Assembly: GCA_964599775.1 (NCBI GenBank)
Contig: CAZRGZ010000004.1
Coordinates: 20,062-84,061, forward strand
Origin: CAZRGZ01 sp964599775
GTDB taxonomy: Bacteria; Patescibacteriota; Saccharimonadia; Saccharimonadales; Saccharimonadaceae
Length of the DNA stretch: 64,000 nt
Reading direction: 5' to 3'
In this document: positions 32,936 through 41,148 of the stretch, in pieces
Layout: each line of letters begins with the position of its first letter
Numbering within the stretch: position 1 is the first letter of the stretch
Notes under the pieces: model-generated
Databases searched by the model: none
The model's input: the letters and a program-made list of their open reading frames with translations, nothing else
What the model was told of the DNA's origin: nothing
Position numbers and translations under genes: made by a program

Positions 32936-33362
32936 AGAGCGTTTATTACCCACCAAGGCAGCAGTATCGGCGGATATTGCCCGCCATTTACAGCTGCGCC
33001 AACAAGTGGGCCGAGCCGTCGTGGTTGCGCCACGTTCCAGTATAGTGCTATCGACGGTACGCCGCCAGTGGATGAAGCTCGTGCAAGCCCTGCAGCGCGA
33101 AAATGCGCGTACTCTAGATGGGGCCTTAAGGGCTGAGCTTTCCCGGCAGCTGTCCACTATGGAAAGCCTTCGTTTTGTATCGCAGCCACCTGAGCGTCAG
33201 CCCGATGCTGATATTTACTTTCTGGAAGAAGAAGATTTCACGGTATTACCCGAAAACTGCCGCACAGTGTATTTTTGTACACAAATAAACCAGCTTGAAA
33301 AGCTACAGCGATATATCACACAAGATTGTGTGGTGGTGAAGTATATTACCAAGAGCGATTAA
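32919..33362 (+). CDS. 147-residue protein, function unknown
   Basis: GTG start inside the previous gene. Contains two basic helices (SADIARHLQLRQQVGRAVVV and LSTVRRQWMKLVQALQRENA) and a beta-alpha C-terminal part (ADIYFLEEEDFTVLPENCRT). Overlap with the upstream small Cys protein and a stop 3 nt from the convergent response regulator show tight packing. No family recognised. Confidence 0.6.
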   Translation: MSYLVEERLLPTKAAVSADIARHLQLRQQVGRAVVVAPRSSIVLSTVRRQWMKLVQALQRENARTLDGALRAELSRQLSTMESLRFVSQPPERQPDADIYFLEEEDFTVLPENCRTVYFCTQINQLEKLQRYITQDCVVVKYITKSD

Positions 33363-33365
33363 AAG

Positions 33366-33737
33366 CTATTCTTTTGCCAGCACTTCTTTGACTCGTTCTA
33401 CCACTTGGCGTGGCGTGTAGTCTGCTTTTACGATGTAGCTGTCGATGCCGAGCGACTTTAAATCATCGGGAGCTTCTTCGGCGCCAAGATTAGTAAGTAC
33501 AATCACTGGGATGTCCTTGCCCCACTCCTGTTTACGAATTTCACGTAGCGCCTCGGCGCCATCCATGATGGGCATATGTAAATCCAGCAGAATAAGGTCG
33601 GGCTTGATATCTTCAACCATCGCCACCCCAAGTTTACCGTTCTCTGCCCACTGAACGTCGTACCCCTCGGCGGTTAGCTTCATAATGTACATTTGGCTAA
33701 TAACTTGGTCGTCTTCGATGATTGCTATTCTTAACAT
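33366..33737 (-). CDS. Single-domain response regulator (receiver only)
   Basis: 123 residues, only a REC domain. Acidic pocket EDD at residues 8-10, phospho-acceptor Asp52 in LILLDLHMPIMDG, Thr82 in VIVLTN and Lys104 in YIVKADY, all in canonical positions. Without an output domain it should act by protein contact, as CheY- or Spo0F-like proteins do. It lies 2 kb from the histidine kinase at 35703, on the other strand; partnership is an inference from distance. Confidence 0.9.
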   Translation of the reverse strand: MLRIAIIEDDQVISQMYIMKLTAEGYDVQWAENGKLGVAMVEDIKPDLILLDLHMPIMDGAEALREIRKQEWGKDIPVIVLTNLGAEEAPDDLKSLGIDSYIVKADYTPRQVVERVKEVLAKE

Positions 33738-33891
33738 ATTTTTATGATACCCCAGCCTTAGGCTTTAGTGCAATGTCATTATACTACTTACTATACATTT
33801 TACATTGCCAATACTATATACACATGGTATGGTCATTTTCTTTTTTTGAAATAATTATATAATAAGTATAGAGCGGTAGAAGGAGATTATC

Positions 33892-34710
33892 ATGCTGAAT
33901 TTTGAGGGTCTGCCAAAATCAAGAGCGGATTTTGAAAAGATAACTTCACGGCGTTCGCGTTATGAAGAGAAGTATGGTGACATGCTTGCTAACCGTACGA
34001 TTGAAGTACAGCGCACCAGACCCAGTGGAGAACAGTGGGATGGGATAGGCAAATTAAGAGGCCGCGTGTATGTCCATGAGAATGGTTACCTTCCGGAATC
34101 GGTGTTGGATAATAAGGGGAGAGAATATGACGAATATGACGAATATGACGATACTGTGCATATTTGTGCCTCCAATGAGCAAGGTGATGTAGTTGGCTAC
34201 GTAAGGATCTTGACTAAAGGTGATGGAACCCGGCTGTTGCCAGCAGAAAAGGTGTTTGAGCAGCAGATTGATGAAATGAACATACCTATCTTTGATAACG
34301 TCACTGAGGTATCACGTTTGATTTCTGCAGGGGAAGGGCTTGAGTCCCCCTTGATTACCGCTTCTCTCATTCGTGCAGCGGCACATGAACTCGGGCGAAG
34401 AGATAAAAACTATTCGGCAACAACTCTAGCGGTCGTTGAGCCATTTTTAGAACGATACCTAAAAGATATAATTGGTGTTCCGGTAAGCGAGCTGATTCCA
34501 GTTACGCCCACTCCTGAATATGGAGGATCAAATAATAAGCTCGTCGCTATTTGGCCAACCGGCATTGTAGAGCGAGCTTCAGAGCTCGACGAAGAGGGGA
34601 GAAGGTTGGTTGTTTTGCCGGATAGGATGGGTCCATTTTTCGATTCTATGCGAGAAAGCCATGGCTTAGGGAAAGTTGCATTAAATTTATCCAATGATTT
34701 AAAAAGGTAA
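33892..34710 (+). CDS. AHL-synthase-like N-acyltransferase (GNAT-related autoinducer synthase fold)
   Basis: 272 residues. AGAAGGAG precedes the ATG. The core matches the LuxI/FeeM-type fold: an RGRVYVHENGYLP segment near 55-67 (Arg and Phe/Tyr-Glu of the first motif), an acidic EYDxxD region near 78-88, VVGYVRIL strand near 100, and VTEVSRLIS near 140 (the E-x-S-R motif of AHL synthases). These enzymes join an acyl chain from acyl-ACP or acyl-CoA to an amino compound. A threefold 9-nt repeat (34123-34149) encodes EYDEYDEYD in the motif. Coupled (TAATG overlap) with the ThiF-like gene. Product unknown. Confidence 0.68.
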   Translation: MLNFEGLPKSRADFEKITSRRSRYEEKYGDMLANRTIEVQRTRPSGEQWDGIGKLRGRVYVHENGYLPESVLDNKGREYDEYDEYDDTVHICASNEQGDVVGYVRILTKGDGTRLLPAEKVFEQQIDEMNIPIFDNVTEVSRLISAGEGLESPLITASLIRAAAHELGRRDKNYSATTLAVVEPFLERYLKDIIGVPVSELIPVTPTPEYGGSNNKLVAIWPTGIVERASELDEEGRRLVVLPDRMGPFFDSMRESHGLGKVALNLSNDLKR

Positions 34711-35663
34711 TGAATATGAGTGAAAAATCTAAGTATCCCATGTTGAACCCGGAGAGATTTGATAGAAATCTTGGTTTTATGACAGAGAGAGACCGCCATA
34801 CACTTAACAATTCGACTGTGGCAATTGCTGGTACGGGGGGCGATGGGGGTGAACTCGCGGTGAGACTAGCGCGAATGGGGGTAAGGAAATTTCACTTAGC
34901 TGATCCAGAATCATTTGATATTGAAAATTTGAATCGACAAGAAGGCTCGAATTATGAAACTGTTGGTCGCAATAAGGCAGAAGTGGTCGCAGAGATTATT
35001 CAAAAAATTCATCCTGACGCTGAGATTAAATTATATAGAGATGGCGTCACTGAGGAGAACGTGGAAGAATTTATTCACGGGACAGATGTAGTGGTTGACG
35101 AGAGTGAATATACTCGTATTGAAATAGGTGTTATGATTGCGCGTGAAGCTCGCAAGGAGAACCTACCTGTGTTTATGGGTTTGAATGTAGGTCATGGTGG
35201 ACAAGTAACCGTTTATCCACCGTGGGGGAAAACTTTTGAAGAACATTTTGGTTTAGACCCCAACGCGCCTTTAGACGAAATTGCAAAAGCTGATGTTCCT
35301 ATTGATAAATGGCTACATCGGCTACCTAAAGATACGGATATGGATGTTTTGAATGAGGTTGCAGAAGGTAATATATCAGCGCCCTCTGTAGTGACAGGAG
35401 TAGGGATGGCCGCAAATATGATGACTGCCTATGTGTCGGATTTTCTCATTGCTAAAGGTATAGAGGATCCGGTTGAAAAGCAGAAAAGATTGAAGGGGCT
35501 ATTAAGCATTGATGCGAACTTAGGCCGTTCTCGCTTTATGGATGCTCACGGAGAAAGTGTAGCAATAAGAAATAAAAAACTAAGCTTGGGCTTTTCAGCT
35601 CTTCGTGCAACTGCTAGAAATAAGTTAGGTTTAACACCCAAAACCCATTACACAAAAAGTTAG
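34710..35663 (+). CDS. ThiF/MoeB-like E1 adenylyltransferase lacking cysteines
   Basis: 317 residues. Nucleotide site: AIAGTGGDGGELAVRLARMG near 34-53, the DPESFDIENLNRQ block near 66-78 (Asp, Asn, Arg and Gln of the E1 ATP site), GRNKAEVVAEII, and DVVVDESEYTRIE where the D(x)D usually lies. The protein has no Cys at all, so it lacks the Zn-binding CxxC pairs and thioester Cys of MoeB/ThiF/E1 enzymes and can only adenylate, as MccB-type enzymes do. The ATG at 34710 shares one base with the stop of the acyltransferase gene. It may activate the acylated product. Function inferred only. Confidence 0.78.
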   Translation: MNMSEKSKYPMLNPERFDRNLGFMTERDRHTLNNSTVAIAGTGGDGGELAVRLARMGVRKFHLADPESFDIENLNRQEGSNYETVGRNKAEVVAEIIQKIHPDAEIKLYRDGVTEENVEEFIHGTDVVVDESEYTRIEIGVMIAREARKENLPVFMGLNVGHGGQVTVYPPWGKTFEEHFGLDPNAPLDEIAKADVPIDKWLHRLPKDTDMDVLNEVAEGNISAPSVVTGVGMAANMMTAYVSDFLIAKGIEDPVEKQKRLKGLLSIDANLGRSRFMDAHGESVAIRNKKLSLGFSALRATARNKLGLTPKTHYTKS

Positions 35664-35702
35664 CATATGCTTTTTAGATTTTAACGTATATAATAACAGT
35701 AA

Positions 35703-37925
35703 ATGTCTGTTGAGTTGTTCATCATCAATCTTGTCAGTGCGCTCGTTATACTTTTCTTTATAGCGCTTGTTGCCCGAACAGGACTAGCAAAACCTCTCAA
35801 TCGTAATTTTCTCTACTTTTTAATTGCACTTCTTGGCTGGGTTGTACTTAACTATTTTAGCAATCAAATTTTCCTTGATGAATGGCTTTTATTAATCAAC
35901 CGGTTACTCTTTGTTGTTTCTGCGGTAACTATGGGATTAATGCTGCGTTTCTGTCTTTTCATCAGAGGCACACAGCAATTTTTTTCAAGAGATCTAGTAT
36001 TGTTAAGTCTAATTCTATTAGCAGTTGCCATATCCTTGACGCCGTTAGTCGTAGAAGATGTGAGCGGTAGAGGGGATGTCATAGGGGTTGTATTTGGATG
36101 GGCTGCTCCTGTCTACTTTGCAATACTTGGTATATTTGCAATTTGGATTATTACACGGTTATATATTGATGCAATTAAGGCGAGCGGTCTTGTGCGAGCA
36201 CGGGCGCGGGCATTATCTATTGCCTTTGGTCTAGGGCTTGGGCTACTTGCTATAACGAATGTTTTGCTGCCTACAATGTTTGACCTTTTCTACTTAAGTG
36301 CAATGGGCTCTCTTTTTATTGTTGTGATGCTTTCTGGAGTAGGATATTCTATTGTGAAGCATCATTTTCTTGATATACGATTATTTATTGCTCGTTCATT
36401 AGCCTACATATTTACTATTGTTGTTCTGGCACTTTTATATAGTGTCTTAACTTTTGGTTTACTGACGCAAATCACTGGAGAAGCTCTTTCGTTAGCTCAT
36501 GAAATTATTTATTTCCTAATAGCATTAGTGTTAGGGCTTACGTTCGCGCCTATGAAGCGCTTTTTTGATAAACTTAGTGATAGGATTTTCTATAAGGATC
36601 ACTACGAAATACAAGAAGTCTTAAATTTCTTTAGTGAACTAATGCTTGGCGAGATACGACTTGACAAGCTCTTAAACGGGAGCCTAAAAATTCTTGGTGA
36701 CTCACTGAAATTTGATTTTGGTTATATATGTGTAGTTGATGAGCAAAATCGAATTGTTAAGCAAGAAAGCACAGATGATAAAGAAGTCTCAATTGGTGAG
36801 CTAGCTGCTAGTCTCGGGCCTCGTTACCAAGGCAGCATAGTAGTTAACAATTCTTTCAACGGAGTTAGCCAAGTGCCTAAAAGATTGCAAAAATTTTTGA
36901 GCGCAAACGGTATAGAGGTAGTTCTCAATTTAAGAACTCCCGCAAATAGTTCAATTGGATATGTACTGCTTGGTGCGAAGAGGTCTGGTAGCATTTATAC
37001 AGATCAGGATATAAGACTTCTTAATCTAATTGCGAGTGCTCTAGGTGTTGCTATTGAAAGTAGTCTCCGTTTCGAAGAAATCCAAAACTTCAACGAAACG
37101 CTACAAGACAAGGTTGACGCAGCGACGCGGCGGCTGCGCAAGGCGAATGAGCGTTTGCGGCAGCTTGATGCTACGAAGGATGAGTTTGTGAGCATGGCAT
37201 CGCACCAGCTACGCACGCCACTGACGAGCGTGAAGGGGTATTTAAGTATGGTGTTAGAGGGTGACGCAGGTAAGTTAAATCCCACGCAGGAGAAGCTTTT
37301 AAAAGAGGCATTTACGAGTTCGGAACGCATGGTGCGATTAATCGGCGACTTTTTGAATGTATCACGCCTGAGAACGGGTAAATTCGTGATAGAGCGCAAA
37401 CCAGTAAATATGGCTGAACTTGTAAAAGGTGAAGTGACACAGCTAAAGCCAACGGCGGAAGCACGAGAGCTAAGCTTGACCTACGAACAACCGAAGGATT
37501 TCCCTGAAATGGATATCGATAAAAGCAAAATCCAGCAGGTGGTGATGAACTTTCTCGATAATGCAATTTTCTACTCGAAACCAGGTGGGAAGATAACTGT
37601 CGAGCTGTATCAGAAACAAAATGATATTATTTTTAAGGTAAAAGACCAAGGTATTGGGGTGCCCGACGACGAGAAGAAACGCTTGTTTACCAAGTTTTAC
37701 CGTGCCAGTAATGCCCGTAAGCAGCGACCAGATGGTACTGGTATTGGGCTATTCATGGCGCAAAAAGTAATTATTGCCCATGGTGGGGCGGTGATCTTTG
37801 AGTCAAAAGAAGGCGAGGGGAGTACCTTTGGTTTCCGGTTGCCCTTGAAGCTATCTGCCGCCGATAAAGAACGGGCAGAAAGCGTGACGAATGAAATGAA
37901 CCTGCTCGAAGGTATAACAGAATAG
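35703..37925 (+). CDS. Membrane-bound sensor histidine kinase with multi-helix input, GAF and kinase core
   Basis: 740 residues. About nine membrane helices occupy residues 1-285, a large sensory module of the kind used for small lipophilic signals. A GAF-like domain follows (about 310-455), then a coiled coil (ETLQDKVDAATRRLRKANER), the dimerisation helix with phospho-acceptor His501 in MASHQLRTPL, and the ATPase: N box MNFLDNAIFYS, G1 DQGIGVPDDEK, G2 GTGIGLFMAQK. TATAAT (35689-35694) is 8 nt before the ATG, so it may be transcribed separately and leaderlessly. Likely partner: the receiver at 33366. Confidence 0.9.
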   Translation: MSVELFIINLVSALVILFFIALVARTGLAKPLNRNFLYFLIALLGWVVLNYFSNQIFLDEWLLLINRLLFVVSAVTMGLMLRFCLFIRGTQQFFSRDLVLLSLILLAVAISLTPLVVEDVSGRGDVIGVVFGWAAPVYFAILGIFAIWIITRLYIDAIKASGLVRARARALSIAFGLGLGLLAITNVLLPTMFDLFYLSAMGSLFIVVMLSGVGYSIVKHHFLDIRLFIARSLAYIFTIVVLALLYSVLTFGLLTQITGEALSLAHEIIYFLIALVLGLTFAPMKRFFDKLSDRIFYKDHYEIQEVLNFFSELMLGEIRLDKLLNGSLKILGDSLKFDFGYICVVDEQNRIVKQESTDDKEVSIGELAASLGPRYQGSIVVNNSFNGVSQVPKRLQKFLSANGIEVVLNLRTPANSSIGYVLLGAKRSGSIYTDQDIRLLNLIASALGVAIESSLRFEEIQNFNETLQDKVDAATRRLRKANERLRQLDATKDEFVSMASHQLRTPLTSVKGYLSMVLEGDAGKLNPTQEKLLKEAFTSSERMVRLIGDFLNVSRLRTGKFVIERKPVNMAELVKGEVTQLKPTAEARELSLTYEQPKDFPEMDIDKSKIQQVVMNFLDNAIFYSKPGGKITVELYQKQNDIIFKVKDQGIGVPDDEKKRLFTKFYRASNARKQRPDGTGIGLFMAQKVIIAHGGAVIFESKEGEGSTFGFRLPLKLSAADKERAESVTNEMNLLEGITE

Positions 37926-37926
37926 A

Positions 37927-38148
37927 TTATAGAATAATTCGGAATAGTTCAATTAGCAGCCACACGATAACGGCCACTACTAAGATAACAATCAAGAGCG
38001 GCTTTAAGAAAGCTTTCTTATCGTGCCACCACTGGCCAATTTTACTGCGCTGTACTGCCTTGTATTTATGTACGGTCGGCCGATCAGGTGCCGCTGCATC
38101 TTGCCCGCTATATGCTTTGTTGCGTTTCTTCTTGTTTCGTTGTGCCAT
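37927..38148 (-). CDS. Small basic single-helix membrane protein, Saccharibacteria-type
   Basis: 73 residues. A basic N-terminus (RNKKKRNKAYSG), a segment RPTVHKYKAVQRSKIGQWW, then one hydrophobic helix at residues 50-70. The layout matches a small conserved protein I recall from Saccharibacteria genomes; its role is unknown. A TATAAT box lies about 20 nt upstream on the minus strand. Abuts the stop of the convergent histidine kinase. Confidence 0.6.
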   Translation of the reverse strand: MAQRNKKKRNKAYSGQDAAAPDRPTVHKYKAVQRSKIGQWWHDKKAFLKPLLIVILVVAVIVWLLIELFRIIL

Positions 38149-38170
38149 AGTTACTATGTATTATACCAGA

Positions 38171-38222
38171 AAACACTCCTAGAAAAAGGAGTGTTGTACG
38201 GAGCGGTCAGGCTTATGTAGAT
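38171..38222 (-). ncRNA. Candidate short minus-strand transcript
   Basis: Minus strand TTGCAT-17-TATAGT promoter around 38222-38250, then about 50 nt ending in stem AACACTCCT/AGGAGTGTT with TTTTC (38171-38194). No ORF. It could be a tiny RNA or an attenuated leader of the 73-residue protein gene downstream. Confidence 0.3.
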
Positions 38223-38274
38223 AACTATACTGCATGTGCCGTGCAGATGCAAGCACAAGCGATGTGTATCATAG

Positions 38275-38425
38275 AAACAAAAAATGCAGTGTGGTGAGAA
38301 TGAACTGAGAAGTAAGCGGCAACACTTCCAGTCATTCCCACCACGCTGCATTCTTAGCGTGTGGGGCGAGGGTTTTATGTGGCCGCTTCCTCGTTTACTC
38401 ATACACACATCTTATGTGTATGTAT
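38275..38425 (-). ncRNA. Candidate structured small RNA
   Basis: Minus strand TTGACA-17-TAATAT promoter at about 38430-38458. The transcript would end in a long stem, AATGCAG-GTGGTG-GAATGA pairing with TCATTC-CACCAC-CTGCATT (38284-38354), followed by TTTTTTGTTT. Loop sequence GCCGCTT can pair with AAGCGGC upstream (about 38383), a possible pseudoknot. No recognisable protein. The region has no other explanation. Confidence 0.45.
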
Positions 38426-38541
38426 CTATATTAGCACCCTAAGTATGGAATGTCAATAACTTTTTTATAGTTATTATATTTTTTATACTAACAGTGTTTT
38501 AGGGTGGTTTCACCTCTGTTTAGGTCATCATATCATAACAA

Positions 38542-38569
38542 AAACTCCCCTTTTTGAAAAGGGGAGTTT
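38542..38569 (-). terminator. Terminator of the CPYNP-repeat surface protein
   Basis: 13-bp stem AAACTCCCCTTTT/AAAAGGGGAGTTT, two-base loop, T run on both sides. It lies 26 nt after the stop on the minus strand. Confidence 0.85.
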
Positions 38570-38594
38570 GTTGTGTTTTTGTAATCTGCAGAGA

Positions 38595-40238
38595 TTACCG
38601 GTTGAACATTTTACCAAGTAGTTCACGGCGGCTCATGAAGTAGTAGTAACTTGCAGCACCGATAGAACCGATTCCAGCGAATGCGCCGATGAGGCTACCC
38701 GCACCGGTCTCAGGGATCACGGTAGGGGTTTCTTCACCTTTACCACCTTTTGGCTCTTCGGGAGTTTTTGGCTCCTCAGGAGTTACAGGGGTTTCGCCAC
38801 AGTCTTTGCTGTCAGCTGGCAGCTCAGGGTTTTCTGGGCAAGGCTCGTAGCAGTCTTCGCTATCTTTTGGTAGCTCTGGGTTGTAAGGACATTTTGGCTC
38901 TTCACAATCCGGGTGGTCGATAGGCAACTCTGGATTGTAAGGGCAAGGTTCCTTAGGTTCCTCACAGTCTGGGTGGCCAACAGGCAACTCAGGGTTGTAA
39001 GGGCAGGGCTCTTCTTTGTCAGGAGAAGCCGTAACGCTTACTTCACAGTTCACACTTTTTACTGCACCGTCAACGTTGAATTTCAAGGTTGCGGTAGTAG
39101 TGTAGTCACCAGCTGCGGCGTAAGTGTGGGTCACGTTACCAAGCTCGCTTGGGGTAACACCATTCTTGCTGTTGCCGTCGCCGAAGTTAAAGTCTACACT
39201 GGTGAGTTCTGCACCGTTTTCAGCGGTGTACTCAAGGTTGTATTTGTAGGTGCGGTCAGTGACTTCACCGATTAGCTGTGCAGCCAGGGCGTCACAGTCA
39301 TAAACTGGTGGTTGTGGTTCCTTACAGTCAGGGTGATCCTTAGGCAAGTCTGGATTGTAAGGGCAAGGTTCTGGTGCTTTACAATCTGGGTGGCCTTTTG
39401 GCAACTTAGGGTTGTAAGGACACGGTTCTGCCTTTACGTTGATTTTCGTCACACAGTGGCCTTCACTAGTTGTTTTAGTCTTGCCATCGTGTGTTTTAAA
39501 GGTTACTGCCGCTTTAATAGTGTATTCACCAGGAGTGGTTTGAGTGTAGCGGTAGTTCTTGCTGTTGCTGGTTTTAGAAGCAACTTTTTTGCCGCTAGCA
39601 TCGTAGACGTTAAAGGTAACGCTCTTGAAAGATGCACGGTGCTGGCTGGTTGCAACAGACAGGTCGTAACGTGTACGGTCAACTTTCTGTGCGCTTAAGC
39701 CTTCACATTTGTAGGCAACTTTTGGCTTGGGCTTTGCCTTTACGGGGTTACCACAAGATGTAATAACGGCAGATTTAAACTCGCCATGTTGGTCGAAGAA
39801 GATGAAAGCTTTGATAGAGTTACTGCCGAAGCTAACACTCGTTTTACGCTCGTAGAACGTCTTACCACCAATAGTTACTTTGCTACTGCCAGGCATATAG
39901 TGTCGGCCAACGCTTTTCGCGCCAGTGGCAACTACTTTACCGTCGACAACGACGTCACCGTTCTTTCGTACTTCACCAGCTTTGGCGCTAGAGAAGTTAG
40001 TAGGGACGTTGTAGTGCTTGAAGACAGCTGGCAAGTCACCTGTTTTATTCTCTTTATACTTTTTGGACAGTTCGCTTGAGCTACATGCCCCATTCTTTAT
40101 AATGGCATTGTTGTCATTGTCGCGAGCACAGTTGCCAAAGCTCGTTGCCTCTGCGGGGGATGCAATTGCAAAGTAGGCGAAAATTCCACCGACTATAATT
40201 GCCAACCCAGCCACAAGGGCTAGTAATTTCTTCCTCAT
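38595..40238 (-). CDS. Secreted surface protein with PKD domain and CPYNP repeats, sortase-type anchor
   Basis: 547 residues. ATG 40238 is chosen because GAGGAGGAG precedes it; the longer frame is not needed. Signal peptide LLALVAGLAIIVGGIFAYFA then ASPAEATS. Two beta domains, each after a Cys-x motif (YKCEGLSAQKVDRTRYDLSV and YDCDALAAQLIGEV), the second PKD-like (DFNFGDGNSKNGVT, THTYAAAGDYT). Between and after them are about six CPYNPxLPxxHPDC units that probably form disulfide-linked spacers. C-terminus: IPETG, one helix and a basic end, an LPxTG-like anchor. Role in attachment is an inference. Confidence 0.82.
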   Translation of the reverse strand: MRKKLLALVAGLAIIVGGIFAYFAIASPAEATSFGNCARDNDNNAIIKNGACSSSELSKKYKENKTGDLPAVFKHYNVPTNFSSAKAGEVRKNGDVVVDGKVVATGAKSVGRHYMPGSSKVTIGGKTFYERKTSVSFGSNSIKAFIFFDQHGEFKSAVITSCGNPVKAKPKPKVAYKCEGLSAQKVDRTRYDLSVATSQHRASFKSVTFNVYDASGKKVASKTSNSKNYRYTQTTPGEYTIKAAVTFKTHDGKTKTTSEGHCVTKINVKAEPCPYNPKLPKGHPDCKAPEPCPYNPDLPKDHPDCKEPQPPVYDCDALAAQLIGEVTDRTYKYNLEYTAENGAELTSVDFNFGDGNSKNGVTPSELGNVTHTYAAAGDYTTTATLKFNVDGAVKSVNCEVSVTASPDKEEPCPYNPELPVGHPDCEEPKEPCPYNPELPIDHPDCEEPKCPYNPELPKDSEDCYEPCPENPELPADSKDCGETPVTPEEPKTPEEPKGGKGEETPTVIPETGAGSLIGAFAGIGSIGAASYYYFMSRRELLGKMFNR

Positions 40239-40435
40239 TGGTACACTCCTCCTCTGGAATTCAATAAGTGTTGATATTATTAAAGCACAAAAGCTTAAAA
40301 AAATCAATACCTTTTAGTACTTTTTTGCATAAATTACGAAAAACTTATGCTTTTTGGTACCTTTTCCGATTGATTGTCCACCTATCGCATTATATAATGA
40401 AGACAACATAAAAAGGCATCAGGATCTGTTGTTAA

Positions 40436-40843
40436 ATGATCATTTCGCGAAATAAACAACAATATGGCTTCACAATAATAGAGTTATTGGTCATTATTGT
40501 GGTCATTGGGGTCCTGGCAGGTCTGGTGGTGGCTGGGTATACGACTATACAGCGGAGTACCGTGAATGCTTCTATAGAGTCTGACTTGCGTTCCATGGCA
40601 GACCTACAAGAGTTATACCGGCTTGATAACCCATCTGCAGCTGGTTTTGTGTATCCAAACGGCCCACAAGATAGTGAATTTGCGCCCAGCGAGGGCAATA
40701 CTATTACGGTCACTTTGCGTAACGGCGGCTATTGCATAAAAGGATATAACAGCGCTGGTTCATTTAGTAACCCTAGTAGTGCCATGACGTACGATTCTTT
40801 GGCTGGAGGGTTAAACAAAACGGGTAATGCCTGTGAGCCCTAG
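40436..40843 (+). CDS. Type IV pilin-like protein
   Basis: 135 residues. Prepilin leader with cleavage before Phe: QYGFTIIELLVIIVVIGVLAG has the G/F junction and Glu5 of type IV pilins, and the following helix is hydrophobic to residue 38. The C-terminal globular domain has two Cys (GYCIKGY, NACEP) that may form a disulfide, as in many pilins. ATG with TATAAT about 40 nt upstream. No prepilin peptidase or assembly gene is nearby. Could be a major or minor pilin or a pseudopilin. Confidence 0.85.
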   Translation: MIISRNKQQYGFTIIELLVIIVVIGVLAGLVVAGYTTIQRSTVNASIESDLRSMADLQELYRLDNPSAAGFVYPNGPQDSEFAPSEGNTITVTLRNGGYCIKGYNSAGSFSNPSSAMTYDSLAGGLNKTGNACEP

Positions 40844-40926
40844 TGTTGGAAGCTGCGCCAAAGCTATCTAGACAAAACGGCGATAGTTTGCTATATTATA
40901 TCAGTCATCAGCATGATGCCACTTCT

Positions 40927-41001
40927 GGCCCCATCGTCTAGTGGTTAGGACACCAGGTTTTCATCCTGGCAACCGGAGTTCGATTCTCCGTGGGGTCACC
41001 A
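40927..41001 (+). tRNA. tRNA-Glu(UUC), CCA encoded
   Basis: Acceptor GGCCCCA pairs with TGGGGTC (one G-T). D-arm TCGTCTAGTGGTTAGGAC, anticodon stem CCAGG/CCTGG with loop TTTTCAT giving anticodon TTC, T-arm CGGAGTTCGATTCTCCG. Discriminator A, CCA at 40999-41001. Its last bases form part of the palindrome that follows. Confidence 0.96.
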
Positions 41002-41043
41002 AAGTAAAATACCCATCTCATGATGGGTATTTTACTTTGGTGA
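40996..41043. terminator. 22-bp palindrome at the tRNA-Glu 3' end (repeat copy 1)
   Basis: Arms 40996-41017 and 41022-41043 pair perfectly around TCAT, and the left arm contains the tRNA CCA. A 46-nt stretch (40996-41041) recurs exactly at 42662-42707. Beyond the right arm, the reverse strand reads AAGTTCAATTC, a degenerate T-arm. Confidence 0.85.
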
Positions 41044-41148
41044 TTCTTCCTAGTGAATTGAACTTCGATTGCGCGACGCTCTAGCGTCGCAAGTAACCGT
41101 GGTTTGTTAATTAAAGCGATTGCGCAAATCTGATATTAAACTTTAGAA

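Noticed and set aside
38154..38408. 84-aa minus ORF
   Set aside because: It reads through a terminator stem and has no Shine-Dalgarno; the RNA interpretation fits better.
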